Assembly: GCA_033220425.1 (NCBI GenBank)
Contig: CM065651.1
Location: forward strand, 2,604,001-2,668,000
Direction: 5' to 3'
DNA: 64,000 nucleotides
Source: Lepraria neglecta
Taxonomy: Eukaryota; Ascomycota; Lecanoromycetes; Lecanorales; Stereocaulaceae
In this document: positions 31,254-45,000 of the stretch, one piece after another
How the letters are laid out: every line of letters starts with the position of its first letter
How positions within the stretch are numbered: position 1 is the stretch's first letter
Notes under the pieces: generated by a model
What the model was told of the DNA's origin: nothing
What the model saw: the letters and a program-made list of their open reading frames with translations, nothing else
Database searches by the model: none
Position numbers and translations under genes: made by a program

Positions 31254-34200
31254 TCAAAAGAAGCCGCCATTGACCTGAGGCATACGCGCAAAAGACGGAG
31301 TAGATTGTTGTACAGATTGCTGGTTGTTGTCGGGATTGAAATGCATGAAGTTGTTGGAGCCGTTGCTGAGCGTATGTGCATGAGCAGCAGGTGTGAACTG
31401 AGGATACTGTCCACGGAACTGAGGCGCGAACCCGTTGTTCATCGAGTTGTAAGGATTGACTGGTGCAGCATAAGTGTTTGCCAATGGGCTGGACGTCATT
31501 TGCAGACTCAGGGGGATCTGCCCGGAGGAACGGTCGGTGGGAGTGCCATTACCGCTGAAGCGACCTTGTCCATCCAAGGCCATGATCTTGCTCTGAATAC
31601 GACGACCATGGGGTGTCTGACGGACGGCCGGCAGAAGTGGACGAATAGCTTCCACAAGATGAGCTTTGGTTTCAGCGTCAGCGTAATCCATGGCGGTCTG
31701 GACGACGTAGTTGGCGTATGAGTCGCGAAGCATTCTCTCCAGCTCGTTGGCGTTCAGCATCTCGTCGATCATCACGCGTGTGACGTTCTTGTCGGCCCCA
31801 CGAAGACACTTTTCGATGACGTTGGAACTGAATTTCTGCTTCGACAACGAAGGTATATGTCCTTGGAAGGCCAGACACAGCGGATTGGTGAAGCAGTCCT
31901 CTTGAAGGTCAACGATGTATTGAAGGACGTAGTTGCCGAAAGGATCCTGCACAAGGGAGAAGGCGTTGGAAGTGATTTGGCTGATAAGCTTAGCCTTTTG
32001 AAGACCGGTGGCATGGTCGATGCAGCGCTGTAGGACACAGCAGCCATGACGGTGAGTTCCAACAGCAACGCAGTTGGTGCCAACGGTATCAAAGATGAAC
32101 TATCATAAATCAGCCAAAGCTTTGCCAGTCTCGGCCGTAGAATCACATACCTGAGCGTCCTCAGAAGAAAGGCGGTTGAGGCACTTTTGAATGACGTGGT
32201 TGCCATTGAGGTCCTGGATCAGCTCCACCACTCGATCGTTCAAAGCGTTGATGACGATCTGAATCTGCTCGCGTGTGGAGATGAACTCAATCATCTTCTG
32301 CAAAGCTCGTGTGCCATGGGGGTTCAGTGCAATCTCAACCATCTTTGGAGCGGCGTTGTTGATCAAGACGGTACGCTGCTCATCATTGGAAAACTCAAGA
32401 AGCTTCTGGCAGAGATAGTTGCCAAATGCATCTGAAGTCGTCAGTGAAAGCACACTGCATCTTGGAAGAGGGATGCATTACCAATCATAAGGTCGAAAAC
32501 ATACTCATATGTCTCGATGAAGATTATCTGGACATGCTCGGGGTTGCGCTCTTCCAACTTCTTCTGTAGGTAACGGCACCCATGCTGATCCTTGCAGAGG
32601 CCCAAAATCTCGCCCTGAAGGTTCTCCAATTTGACGTTGGTGAAGCGGGCATTCTCTGTGATCCTTGTCAGCAGCCATAAGTCAATGCACAAGCTGGAAA
32701 TGGCTTACCGTCACCATTTTGCATACGCCGCTGTTGAATGACACGGGCCTGGTTGTCTTGGAAGCGGCCTTGGAGGCCGTAATTTGGATAAGACGAGAAA
32801 CCGTTCTGCAAAAAGCCGTTCTGGGGATGGAATGCTTGCATTTGATTTTGGAACGCCATGGGATTAGCCATAGGCATCGGAGTCATACCCATGTTCATCA
32901 TTTGCATTCCATAGCCGGGGTAAAACGGCTGGCTGGGGAATTGCATCGCAGGGTTGAATTGAGCCATAGGATTCGGCATCGATTCGACAGGTGAAGCGGC
33001 AGTCGTGGCTGGACCAAATGGAGCAGCGCAAGCTTGCAGATTAGAAAGGATTTGCTGGTACGCATTGGCCTGCTCATCACGTCGATTGTCGCCTCCTGAT
33101 AGCTCACGGCTATGACGGTTGCTCATCGCATTTGCAGGAATACGGCCCAAGCTTGCATTGTGGTTGTGGAACTTTTGCTCTGCAACGTTCTTGGTAGGCG
33201 TGGCATTGGTCATCAAGACATTGGCCTTCTTCAGCGTAGGAACGTCGTTTGTAGAGTACGAGGCGTGGATGCTACTCAAAGTAGTAGGTCGGCTTAACTC
33301 GGTCGACGAAGCCTGGCTTGCTTGTGATGTTTGTGTGTACGTTGCAAGGCTGGCTTCCATGGAGTGACGATTGGGATTTCGAACACTCATGGTCTCGGGA
33401 GATTTCTGAGACTCGTTGCTGGATGCACCGTTACTCGTCTGACCATTTGAAATGGTGTTGAGTGCGCTCTGTGACATTCCCTGCTGGGAAAGGCGGTGAC
33501 GTGCGAGTTGGGTCCAACCATTGTTCTGCGACTCGGGGTGAGGGGACGGTGAAAGCGCCAGATCTAGAGCAGCCGAAGACGCAGAAAGCTGCAGCATGCC
33601 GTTAGTCTGGAATACATAGCCGAAAATCAAGCTGCCACTCACCACTCCGGGATAGCCAGTACGCTGAACCAAGATCGGGAATTTGTCATCTGTCGCGTTC
33701 ATCTGTAGGTAGCTCTTCACGTCTGGTGAGGTGGTAGATTCTTTGTTATCATCATCATCTCCGAAAAGAAAGCTCGTAGTGTTGATGTGTCCCAAACCCA
33801 TGGTAGCAGAATGCTCAGGCACGGTCTCATGGTTGCGGCTTCTCAACCCAGTGACTGGCATGGAGTAGCGGTTTGCTCTGGACAGAAATCAGTATCAATG
33901 CGTTGTAAATCCTTGCTGTAGGAAGGGGAAAGAGAGACGACTTACGCTCCAGCACGACGGCTTGTGCCATTGGTCTCAGGTACATAGGCTCGGACACCCT
34001 CGTTGGACCCACGCCTAGATCCCGGCACAGACTTCGAGGGTAGTGTATCTGAGTTGATGTGGTTGTGCAAGGTCTGGGCTATCTCGGAAGGTGGAGAGGT
34101 GAGCTGAGAGCCTGAACGGCTGCCGCGAGTGAGACCCGGAGGTGAGGTGATGCTGGAGGAGGAGTAACGGTTGCTACGTGAAAACACTGAGGGCAGGACG

Positions 34201-34936
34201 TGATCACGGTACTCCGGAGGTGTTGTGGGCTCGCTCTGGTGTCCAGCAAGGCTGGTCTGCTGAAGCTCTTGAGTCATACGGTCCAGTTCTTCTTTTTCTA
34301 GAGCCTGTTGCTGGTTGAAGAGAACCATCTGGGCCTCGAACCGCTTGCGCCGCTCTTGGAGCACTTCGTACTCTTGGCGCTTCTTCTCAACCTGGTGGAG
34401 TATGTTAGGCATTGTTGTGTTGAAGGTAGGATGAGAGGATGGGAGTTGAAGAGGAGGATGGTCGAGGGTCGAGTGAAGAAAAGAAGGGCTTACGAGCTGG
34501 GCTTTATGAAAAGTCTAAGTGAGGAGTTGTCAGCAAGTGAAGCTGAAAAAATTTCACGATCACCAAAAAGTAGAGTCGACAATAGCAAGCTGTTGAGGCA
34601 AACGATGACAATAGGATAGAACAGAAGATTTGCAAAGGGTCTAAATGAGAAGTGTTAAGGAGTTGATCTCACCGTGGCAACCATGTCCACTGAATCTCCT
34701 CCTTGAGTAACTGGTGTAGGCTGTTGACCGATTGGGGTGATCGCGGGCATCTTGCTGAGGTCTGTAGTCTGCCTGCGTTGTAGGCTCGCTCGAGTATCGT
34801 TGAATGACTGAGAGTGGCTCTGCATGAAGCTGCCGGAGTATCTTGAGGGAGTAGTAGTGCCTGTGGTTGGATTTGAGGGAGGGTTGGGTGATCTCAACTC
34901 GTCGTAGCGGGCTGTAATTGAGTTGTTGAATGCCAT
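31254..34936 (-). CDS. Pumilio-family RNA-binding protein, Puf3/PUM-type
   Basis: Seven exons, 34936-34673, 34391-33946, 33877-33643, 33588-32709, 32655-32482, 32431-32151 and 32099-31254. All phases agree and give 1041 residues. The N-terminal 600 residues are polar and low complexity, with a coiled coil (VEKKRQEYEVLQERRKRFEA) and YSMPV and FLFGDDD elements. The Pumilio homology domain follows with eight repeats whose RNA-contact cores are HGCRYLQK, FGNYLCQK, HGTRALQK, NGNHVIQK, HGCCVLQR, FGNYVLQY, FSSNVIEK and YANYVVQT. By the PUF code these read 5'-UGUAUAUA-3'. Puf3-type proteins bind 3' UTRs and, in yeast, control mRNAs of mitochondrial biogenesis in the cytoplasm. A 54-nt intron (33589-33642) has no stop and is a multiple of three. 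The Asn/Gln-rich C-terminus is unusual but not suspicious. Confidence 0.93.
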
Positions 34937-36259
34937 GATGCTATTAATCAATGCGCTGAATTAGTGCTGAGGTACATGGCATATAGGTAACGAGGACGAA
35001 GTGGGGTTGTAGTGGGCGGTGAGGGGTGAGCATAAGGGTGAGAGGTGCAGGAGGAAGAAGGTGTTGAAGGAAGGAAGAGATTCCAGATGAGACATATGAA
35101 GTTCGGAAGAATGCCAGTGGCGACTGAAACTTACGAAAGTGAATGATCGTGAAGGCGGAGGCCTCAATAGCGAATATGGCGTCAAACAATTGGTCTTCGG
35201 ATTGAATGCACCTGGTACATTGGCTCGGCCTGCGAAGCCCCGCGGATTCTCGTGTCTGGCAGATTCGTACAGCTTTCCAAAAGGAATAGAAAGATTCAAT
35301 CTTAGATATCCATAGTACAAATACAAGAATAGGTACGAGGCAACGAGTTGATCAAAGGAAAGATGGAGATGCGAGAGTGAGTTGCTGCAGAGTGGAATTG
35401 GAGATTGGCGTCGATGAAAAGTGCTGGGGTCTAGGCGCAACGCTACCGAGTGGGCTGGTTACTGGTACCTTATATGCCCACTCTTGATGACTCCCCGCTT
35501 CGGAAATGACTGCTACTACCGTTTGCTCTATCGAAAAGTGTTTCCCAGCAATTGGAAACCGTTCTACAATTATTATTATGTGTGAAGAGATCGCGGGGAT
35601 ATATCCCCTTACGATCGCAGCATCACAACTACGTAGCATCTGGCAAGCTACGTCCGCAGTTGCAGATCGAACGAGTAGTATCATGGCCTTCCAGTGCCCT
35701 GCCTTTGGGAGCCAATGGTCCAAAATTTCCCTGAACCCCGGTATCTCGCAGAGTGCCCTGAATCTCAATGCAGGCCCCACGATCTTTGGAGGGTTGGTGA
35801 ATGATGAGGCTCATGTTCAAGCATTGGCACCCCTGAAAAGTCTAACGGTTGTCCGCTGCGGCTCTGCCTTACCAAAGGTCACAAGGTGAACAAGCCACGA
35901 TCCATCTGACAATGAATAGCAAGGCTCTCAATAGCTGCCGGACAATTGCAACGAACGGTCGTCCTTGAAACAATTTTCCCCTAGATGGATGGTGATGGTT
36001 ATTTTGTGAACAACAACCTGCATTTTCGGAACCCCACAATTCGAGGAGGCGGTGTGACCATGCGGGGCTAGGCATTTTTGAGCTTTAGCTTATTCAGGGT
36101 TCTACTAACCACGGCAGATCGACAACGGCATCCGTGTTGAGAAAACACGCAACATTTTGGCCCAATCGAACATGAGAAGTATCAATGCAAATGCTTCTAA
36201 ATCACTACCTCTGTGACGAATTTAGATTGTAAGAATCGCAATTCTAGATTATTTTACAG
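34937..36259. other. Long intergenic region, Pumilio promoter and 5' UTR
   Basis: About 1.3 kb without a credible gene. The part next to the Pumilio start, 34950-35450, is rich in short pyrimidine tracts on the minus strand and probably holds a long 5' UTR, as is usual for regulatory RNA-binding protein genes. Opposed open frames at 35352-35889 have no recognisable domain. Confidence 0.5.
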
Positions 36260-36857
36260 TCAGGCGCTTTGTAGGACAGTAAAAATTTGCACAACTCCAA
36301 CCCCAATTGTCTTCCCGCGAAACTCCATAGCAAACTTCATCCCATACGCCTCGTAGAAACATTCGAGCGCTACCAATGTAAGCTGCCACTGCGCCCATAC
36401 AACCTTGTTGGGCTGAGGATAAACCACAAGCTGCATGAATGGAAATCCTGGCCCCATAGCACCGTACCCTAGCTCTTGCCTAGTCATGATAGTAGGTCCA
36501 CGCTGGGCATCGGCATTGGAGGGGACGTAATTATGGTATTTTATTACGAAATCCGGGGTGGCCATGTAGTAGTCTGGGTCGGGAGTGAGTGCAATGTAGA
36601 TTGTGTGAGCAATAGCCACTATGACTGATCAAAAAAGGCAAGCAATACTTTGAAGCTGTCAAATTAAGCATCAAATTTGTGTTTGTCAAATTCGTGAGAC
36701 TCTTTCTGCAGAACGCTGATAGTGACAGAGGAGATGAAGTTGTGAGAGCTGGCAATGATGGAGGAAGCGAGGCTGTGAGAGCGCAGGTACAGAAAAGGAC
36801 GAGGTGTAGGTATATTGAAATTGCTCTGATTCGCAACATGGTCATATTCAAAGCCAT
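36260..36857 (-). CDS. Putative small secreted protein (uncertain splicing)
   Basis: The second part (36619-36260) reads AHTIYIALTPDPDYYMATPD, YGAMGPGFPFMQLVVYPQ and VVWAQWQLTLVALECFYEAY and ends EFRGKTIGVGVVQIFTVLQS. It is coherent protein of about 115 residues. An upstream frame with ATG at 36857 (ISIYLHLVLFCTCALTA) looks like a signal peptide. The two need an intron whose donor I cannot fix; GTACCT near 36787 gives the correct phase, acceptor CATAG near 36620. Its closing pattern of W-L-E-F-G-V spacing recalls the secreted protein at 51810, but similarity is weak. Role unknown. Confidence 0.5.
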
Positions 36858-36864
36858 TCCTTGA

Positions 36865-37418
36865 TGGGGTAAGGATCCTTAGATTACTTGCATGTTTTAT
36901 ACTCCACCTGCCCCATGCTGGCGCATAATCGTGTCGGGTATACTTGTTGGTTTCATCTGTAGTCCTAGAAAAAAATTAACACACCATCAGTTCCGCGAGA
37001 CATGGCCTTCCGCACTTTTCTAGCGAAAGGCTACCCACAGTCCTGACAAAGATGGAAAGACGGCATTTGCTCTCCCGTGATTATCCCATTTGTAGAGAAA
37101 CCCCAATTTTAGTAGCAGATATGAGAGTTGAGACGAGTCTTATTCAGCATTCCACTTTTTAGCTACCTCTACCGGGTCGGTAAACCTCATATGGGGAACG
37201 ATAGAATAGAATAGACCAAACCCAGCTTCAATTTTGCCTTTTTGTGGCGGCATCCTCAACAGGATTGGTCAATATCCTTAGCATATAGCTTAGTCAGCCG
37301 TAGAGTGGGCCCGCCAAGGCGGACTTGGAACAAAATTAATCACCCAGTCATCACAACCGAGCGCTCTTGAACATGGTCCTTGGGCTCATTGAAGTACGAG
37401 CTCTGAAAAGCATCTGTC
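36865..37418. other. Intergenic, RPC2 promoter
   Basis: Lies upstream of the RPC2 start codon. No motif can be assigned with confidence. Confidence 0.45.
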
Positions 37419-40400
37419 ATGGCTTCCAATACGCAGCCCCCTGCTAAGAGGGTTAGGAAGCCCGCACAGCCCAAGAAGGCTATAGCACATGATGAACGAC
37501 CAGTGCAGAAGCAGCCAACGGCACAGAAGCCGGCTCAAGGAGATGTAACATTATTTCGCCCCCCTATCCAGTCCGAAATCTCATGTTTTTCAGGGGTTTG
37601 ATGCGCTGCTCCAACCCTTCTACTCCGGGAAATCTTTGACAGACCCTATTGACACTGCAAAGGTGAGTCATGTTTCGATTATTTCTTTTTGCATTGTACA
37701 TTGGCGGCCATTTTCAACGAAGAGAAGGTTCTGAATGGCCTTTACCTTATGGCAAAGCGCTGCTGGCCTACAATTCAAAACACAGGAACTCGGCTCCTAG
37801 ATTTGAAAGACTAGACTGTGCGTTCAGGCTTGGCCACACAGAACAGTGTTACCTGAATTACAGTCACTACCAGGTCTCCTCCCCAGCGTGCTGACTATAT
37901 CTAGGACAAATGGAACCTTCTTCCTGCGTTCCTCAAGGTCAAAGGCCTTGTCAAGCAGCATATCGACTCATACAATTTCTTTATCGATGTTGACCTGAAA
38001 CGAATCATCAAAGCCAATCAGACCATACTCAGCGATATAGATCCCAGGTTCTATATCAAATACACTGACATCAGGGTTGGATGGCCGACTCGCAGCGATG
38101 AGGATCAAGCAGACATGGCTCGCCACCAGTGGAAGTCTACGGTCACTCCGAATGAATGCCGACTACGGGACACCAGCTACTCTGCGCCGATACTGGTCGA
38201 CGTAGCTTACTGGCGTGGTGTGCGAGAGGTTCGAAGGAAGGGCATGGTCATTGGGCGAATACCAGTAATGCTTCGAAGCTCGAGATGCATCCTCTCAAAC
38301 AAAACCGACGAAGAGATGGCAAGTCTCGGAGAGTGTCCACTAGATCCAGGGGGGTACTTTGTGGTCAACGGGACAGAGAAGGTCATCTTGGTCCAAGAAC
38401 AAATTAGCAAGAATAGGGTTATCGTGGAGAAAGGCACCAAGCATGGGATAGTCCAGGCCTCTGTGATATGGTACGTATCAGTAACGGTCACTCGCAGAAG
38501 TCGCGCTGACTAGAACAGCTCCACACACGAGCGGAAATCTAAGACTTATGTTATCATGCGAGGGGATCGAATTTACCTGAAGCATAACTTCCTCAACGAA
38601 GACCTGCCCATAGTGCTTGTTCTTAAGGCTTTGGGCATACATTCAGATCACGAGATTTTACTTCTTGTTGCAGGCCACGACTCTGCATACCAAGACACCT
38701 TCCAGATTAACTTTGAAGAATGTGCAAAGCTTGGCATCACCACCCAACACGAAGCCCTGGAATACATTGGAGTCAGAATCCAGATGAAATCGAAGCCAAC
38801 CTACCATGACTACCGACGGAAATATGTACAAGAAGCAATGGAAGCGTTGTCGAATGTCATCATCAACCACGTCCCTGTCCGCGGCCTCAATTTTCGACCC
38901 AAAGCACTTTATGTGGCTCACATGGCGAGAAGAACAATAATGGCTTACCACGACAGCAGTCTAGTAGACGATCGAGACTACTATGGCAACAAGCGACTCG
39001 AATTGGCCGGACAACTGCTGTCTTTGCTTTTTGAGGATCTCTTCAAGAAGTACAATCATGACATCAAAGCCGCGGTCGACAAAGTGCTCAAGAAGCCAGC
39101 GCGAACTGAGGAATTCGATTGTCTGAGATACCTCAACTTGCAGTCCAACCACATCACTGCTGGTATTCAGCGATCCGTTGCAACTGGAAACTGGGACCTG
39201 AGAAGATTCAAGATGAAGCGAGCTGGTGTAACACATGTGCTGAGTCGGCTGAGCTTCATTAGCGCATTGGGCATGATGACTAGGATTTCGAGTCAGTTTG
39301 AGAAAACAAGGAAGATATCTGGCCCTCGAGCATTGCAACCATCACAATTTGGGATGTTGTGCCCGTCAGACACTCCTGAAGGAGAAGCATGTGGTCTGGT
39401 CAAGAACCTGGCACTGATGACACATATCACTACTGATGACGAAGCAGCTCCTGTGAAGAAGTTGGTGTTCGTCTTGGGAGCACAAGATCTCTGTACAGTC
39501 AACGGTAAAGACATATACGTGAACGGAGCCTATATAATCTTCATCAATGGTACACCCTGCGCGCTCACTCATCAGCCTAGGCAGTTTATAAACAGCTTTC
39601 GAAGACTTCGTCGATCAGGTCGTATATCGGAATTTGTCAGCATATCTTTTAATGGACACCACAATTCAGTACATATCGCAACGGACGAAGGAAGGATATG
39701 TCGTCCTCTGATCATCGTTGAGAAGGGCAGATCAAAAGTGACTGCACGCTTCCTACAAGCTCTACGCAAAGGAAAGATCGGATTCGACGACTTCCTCTCA
39801 CGAGGCCTAGTCGAATACCTAGACGTCAACGAAGAAGACGACTCCAACATAGCCATGTACGAATCCAACATCTCCCAAAACACAACCCACCTCGAAATCG
39901 AACCATTCACCGTCCTCGGCGCCGTCGCAGGCCTAATCCCCTACCCGCACCACAATCAATCCCCCCGAAATACCTACCAATGCGCCATGGGCAAGCAAGC
40001 CATCGGCGCCATCTCCAGCAATCAGTACACCCGCATCGACAGCATCCTCTACCTAATGGTCTATCCGCAGAAACCCCTCGTTAAAACCCGCGCTATTGAA
40101 TTAATAAAATACGACAAGCTGCCCGCGGGCCAAAACGCCATCGTAGCCGTGATGTCCTACTCAGGCTACGACATCGAAGACGCCCTCGTGCTGAACAAAG
40201 CGAGCATCGACCGTGGCTTCGGCCGCTGCCAGGTGTTCCGCAAATACAACACCATCCTGCGCAAATGGCCCAATGGCCTCGAAGAGCGCGTCGGCGACCC
40301 TCTACGAGACCCGAATGGCGACGTGATAAAAAAACACGCACTGCTAGACGAGCACGGCCTCGCTTCTGTCGGCGAAAGTGTACAGTCTGGCGAAGTCTAC

Positions 40401-41336
40401 ATCATGAAACAAACGCCCATCAACCCTACCGCAAGCAACGGTATAGGCAGCGACTGGGGTGTTGGCGAATATAAGGATACTCCTATGACATATAGACTTC
40501 CAGACCCAAGTTACATCGACAAAGTAATGGTCTCATGCATGGAATCCGAGCACAAGATCATAAAAGTCCTCACACGACAAACCCGTCGCCCAGAAGTCGG
40601 CGATAAATTCTCCTCGCGGCACGGACAAAAAGGCGTCGTAGGTCTAATTGCAGAACAAGTCGACATGCCATTCACAGACGAAGGATTAGTCCCCGACATC
40701 ATAATGAACCCGCACGGTTTCCCGTCTCGAATGACAGTAGGAAAAATGCTAGAACTCGTCTCTGGCAAAGCCGGCGTGATGGCAGGGGACTTACAATACG
40801 GGACAGCTTTTGGAGGCAGCAAAGTCGAGGATATGGGCGATATACTGATAAAACACGGCTTCAGCTACGGCGGCAAAGACTTCGTCACCAGCGGCATTAC
40901 AGGCGAGAGTCTACCCGCCTACGTCTTCTTCGGCCCCATCTACTACCAAAAGCTCAAACACATGGTCATGGACAAAATGCACTCTCGCGCGCGTGGTCCC
41001 CGCGCCACACTAACGCGGCAACCAATGGAAGGGCGATCCCGAGACGGTGGGCTGCGTCTCGGGGAGATGGAGAGGGATTGCTTGATAGCGTATGGTGCTA
41101 GTCAATTGCTGCTTGAGAGACTCATGTTGAGCAGTGATGCGCATGTGGTGGATATTTGCGGGACGTGCGGTATGATGGGGTATAGTGGGTATTGCCAGAC
41201 GTGCAAGAAGAGCGAGGGTATGACGAAGATGACGATTCCGTATGCGGCGAAGCTGTTGATTCAGGAGTTGTTGAGTATGAATGTTGTGGCGAGGGTGGGG
41301 TTGGAGGATGAGTTTCCTGTTGGGGAGGGGGTGTGA
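37419..41336 (+). CDS. RPC2: RNA polymerase III second-largest subunit (RPC2)
   Basis: Four exons, 37419-37544, 37594-37662, 37905-38470 and 38519-41336, total about 1192 residues; introns 49, 242, 48 nt. The N-terminus is basic. Exon 3 begins DKWNLLPAFLKVKGLVKQHI and continues IKANQTILSDIDPRFYIKY, which is diagnostic for Pol III rather than RPB2. Other landmarks are GGYFVVNGTEKVILVQEQ, GDRIYLKHNF, LCPSDTPEGEACGLVKNLAL, YSGYDIEDALVLNKAS, KFSSRHGQKGVVG and MNPHGFPSRMTVGKMLELVS, then the C-terminal zinc site CGTCGMMGYSGYCQTCKKSE. It forms the active cleft that makes tRNA and 5S rRNA. Intact. Confidence 0.95.
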
Positions 41337-41999
41337 GTGGGGGCTCGATGGGAGGGGGAAGGGTGGGGTGGAGTGAGTTGGTGTACATTATAAGGATGAC
41401 TCATGATCGTACATGTGGTGCAGATATTATGGATATGGCACATAGATTGGCTGTTGCTAAACACTTGTGGCCTCAGACGACATAACGGAAAGAATGCAAA
41501 TATTGACTGAATGTTTTCCAATTGCGCCACATATATTTTGTGAAATCATCGATGACAAGGAAACGCCTAAGCATACTCTCCACGTCCCAAGCTGAAGCCA
41601 AGACCCCAGCTCCTAGAATGCTGCCATTAAGGCCTTGGAATCCGTATTCAGACGTAGCTCGTTACGGAAAAGTAGTATAGTCTAACGCTTTCCAAACGCC
41701 TCCATCACCATTGGCTACCGTCCATTCAGCATCACACTAGATAAGTAGCTCGCAGAGTCAAAGGGTAAGGTGTATCTCTAGTTGTGCTCAGCGAGAGAAC
41801 GAACTCATAACTTCCATGACGGGACTATGCATCTGGTCCTCGTCACCAAGGCGAAGTATTGCCATTTAGATGCAGAAAGCAGAGGTAGGAACGTGAAAGT
41901 CGGTATGCTTAGATAGTAGTGAGGCAGACGTCTGAAAAAGCATTGCCAGGGTGCTTTCTGATGCGTGTAGCGATGAACATGCCCTGGTTTTTCGGGAAT
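41337..41999. other. Intergenic, no gene recognised
   Basis: RPC2 3' end and the spacer before the convergent ankyrin relic. No coding or RNA feature seen. Confidence 0.45.
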
Positions 42000-42002
42000 G
42001 TC

Positions 42003-45000
42003 TTAGGTGTCTCTATCATCCTTCGTGAGCAACCTTGGACCCTCGATGTATCTTCCAACAAACAGCCAGCGCTTGACATCCGGAAATTGTTTTGCCGCAT
42101 CAAGAGCGCTGACTGTCTCGCCGTCTTTCTTGTATGATATGTTCGCGCCTTTCGAGACGAGGATTTTGACTGCTGCAAACCGGCCTGCTGCACAGGCGCC
42201 CATGAGAGGCGTGCCATGGTCACCGCCCTCGAGTTCCACCTGCGCCCCAGCTCCGAGTAACATACTGACGAGATTATGTTGCAAGCGAAAGCCCGTAGAG
42301 CAGGCCGTGTAAAGTGGTGTTTCTCCATCTAGAGCTCGTTGGGCGAGTAGATGCGATGTCAGACATTGAGGTAGGCGCTTTAGGATCTTCTTGAAAACGG
42401 AGGCCGTCATAGAGACATTCTGGACAGCAGCTGTTAAGACGTTTCCTTTTCAGGGCACGTAAGCTCGATCACAGGGGCTGAGTTCAACAGGGTTGACAGC
42501 TGCGACGGCGTCACGAAGCTTAGAGCAAGAGGCATGACCGAGTCGCCTGAAGTGCCTTCGGAGCCCAGGTCTTTCCCAGTCATTATCGGCAAGAGGTATA
42601 GGACAGCTTTCCAGAATCCGCACATCATTCCATGATGTAGAGCAGTTTGATGAGAACAATCTCGGGTTTAAAGATCTGCTCCACCGTGAAGAAGTGCTTG
42701 AGGGAAGTCCAGGTGACCGTTGGAAACCGCCAGCATACACGCGGTCCTCGGTCTTGAGTCCGTAGCGTTATGATTGGCTCCAAAGCCCAGAAGGAGGATG
42801 ATCGTCGTTGTATGACTCTTGTTTGCCGCAAGATATAAGAGAATCCAACCATCAGCGTCCACACCATCAGCAAGAGCTCCTTTTGCTCGGAGAGTTTTCA
42901 TCAGTTGGGTATGGTCTTTGCCGCCGGCGAATTGTAAGGGGCCTGTTGATCAGAAATTGTCCGGGAAGCTCGCGCAAGATATCACATGCCCAAGGCAATT
43001 GCATCAGCGAGCCACCGGCAGGCAGATTTATCAGGCGCATTTCAGAATCTATAGCCAAATTCTGCAAGCGAACACCTGCTGACATCATGTTGTCAGTGGT
43101 GTATGACATGATACTCCCAAGCATGTCATACACTTATCGATCGACGATCGTCTCGACACAGTCAGCATGCCCATTGGCCGCTGCGAGATGGATCGGGTGT
43201 ATTGGATCATCCAAGTCTAGGTAGTCCTGTGTAGATCGGTCAATTAGGCCTCGTAGAAGCTTGGAATACCCATAATTCGCGGCGTAATGAGATACCGTAT
43301 AGTCTCTAGTAGCCCACAACTCGCAGCTTGTACCAGCAATGGATGCACCACTGCGCACCAGGTACGGTCATGTCGTTGGGGTCAAGAACGTATCCTAATA
43401 TATGGCTGTCACTTAGACTGAGGGCCATATGTAGCGCTGTCATAACGTAAAACCATTCGGACAATATTTTTGCACTTACGTTGACAATCCAGTGTATATT
43501 GAATCTCCCTAATGATCGAGGAATGCTGAGGTGTTGACCCTGACAGGCGGAATGAATCACGTTCCAATCAAGGTTGTCCATAGTAGATGCATCACTCCTG
43601 TATTTCAGCAGAGTCTCGTTGACCCCAACAACTCCCCTCTCTGCTGATAGCATGAGAGCTGTATTGAGTTACTCCGAAGGGCGACCATTAGGATCTAGGC
43701 GTGCTTCAAGCAGCGCACGCACCGTATGGAGATATGAATGATGAAAGCTTTGGCAAGCTAAACGTATCAACTCGGATCCGAGTCCATGTGCTACCATCGG
43801 AGCTCTAGATTGACCCAGAAGCTGCTTAAGAAGTTCCTGTCTGGAAGCGTAATAACGAGAAGCTTGTATGAGTGTCGGCGGAGAAATCTTCTCTACTTGG
43901 GCGTCGAAATCTGGAGGGAATTTGAAGAGTTTGAGAGCCAGTTCTTGGCGAGAACCAAGCAGCAGGATTAGCAAATTAATATTAGCGCATAAATCGAGCA
44001 GAGCCTGTTCGTCGAAAACGTAGTCAAGAGCAGTGATCATCATGCTTGCATCTGTCGGGGCTCGCGCTGAAAGAAGAGCAAGAGGGATAGCATATCGAAC
44101 ATTCCTGTTTGACCACTTCAACAATGATGTGCAACGCTGTCTTGTTTTGTCGATCCCGACTCGGGAGTTGAGCACCATTCGAAAGAAGTTCAATCACTGC
44201 AGAGTGGTTCCAATAGTATTCATCATACCATTCCGCCAAAGTGGTTTGAAGAATTTGATCTAGCAGGATCAAATGCTCGGCGTTGGGCTGGTCTAGGTCA
44301 TGGGCAGACTGAGCAGTCCGCTTTCATATCTGCTCCCAGTGTGTAATCCCCGGACGAGTCCAGAATCTGTTCGACGAAAACATACAATAGCATCGTCCCG
44401 TCTACGCGAGCTCTACCAATATCCATACCATTCTGCAGTAGTACATCGACTGTTTCTGGCCTTGTCGCTGTTAGAATAGTGCTAGCAGCACAATGGAGAA
44501 AACTTGACCTATCTTGAATGAGAGAATTGAGGTCAGAATCGTCGTCGACGGAAAGCGGAAGTGCCTCGAGAGAATCAGCTTGTGTAGCAACATGTTATGG
44601 AGTCGAGCCATCTGTAGATCTCTGAACAATACTCAAGGGATGGTAAGGATGCGCGGAAACAGCCTCCAGATCTTTGATACCACTCGACGTTGTGTGGCTC
44701 AAGTGAAAAGATCGTTTGGTTGGAAGTCTGATGGGTAGGAATGGTCATCGTTAACGCTGAAGTCCCCGACCATTTGCAGAGCTTCCACATCATTTAATTC
44801 AGCGGCAGGATGCCATACGCTGTATCCCTGAAGATCCTCTGTAGCCATATCACATCCTTCCCACAAAAGAGTAGACTGGCAATGTGTTTCTGTGGTATAA
44901 ACTGACAGGCCCAGTGCGGTTTTGCCTTCAGAGTCTCTCACTCTCTATGGACTCCACGTTCCAATAGAAATGTGACAACTCCAGAATAATCAGTCTTCAT

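Noticed and set aside
37670-37894. Small plus frame MFRLFLFALYIGG
   Set aside because: It lies inside the second RPC2 intron, whose flanking exons join in phase to a conserved sequence.
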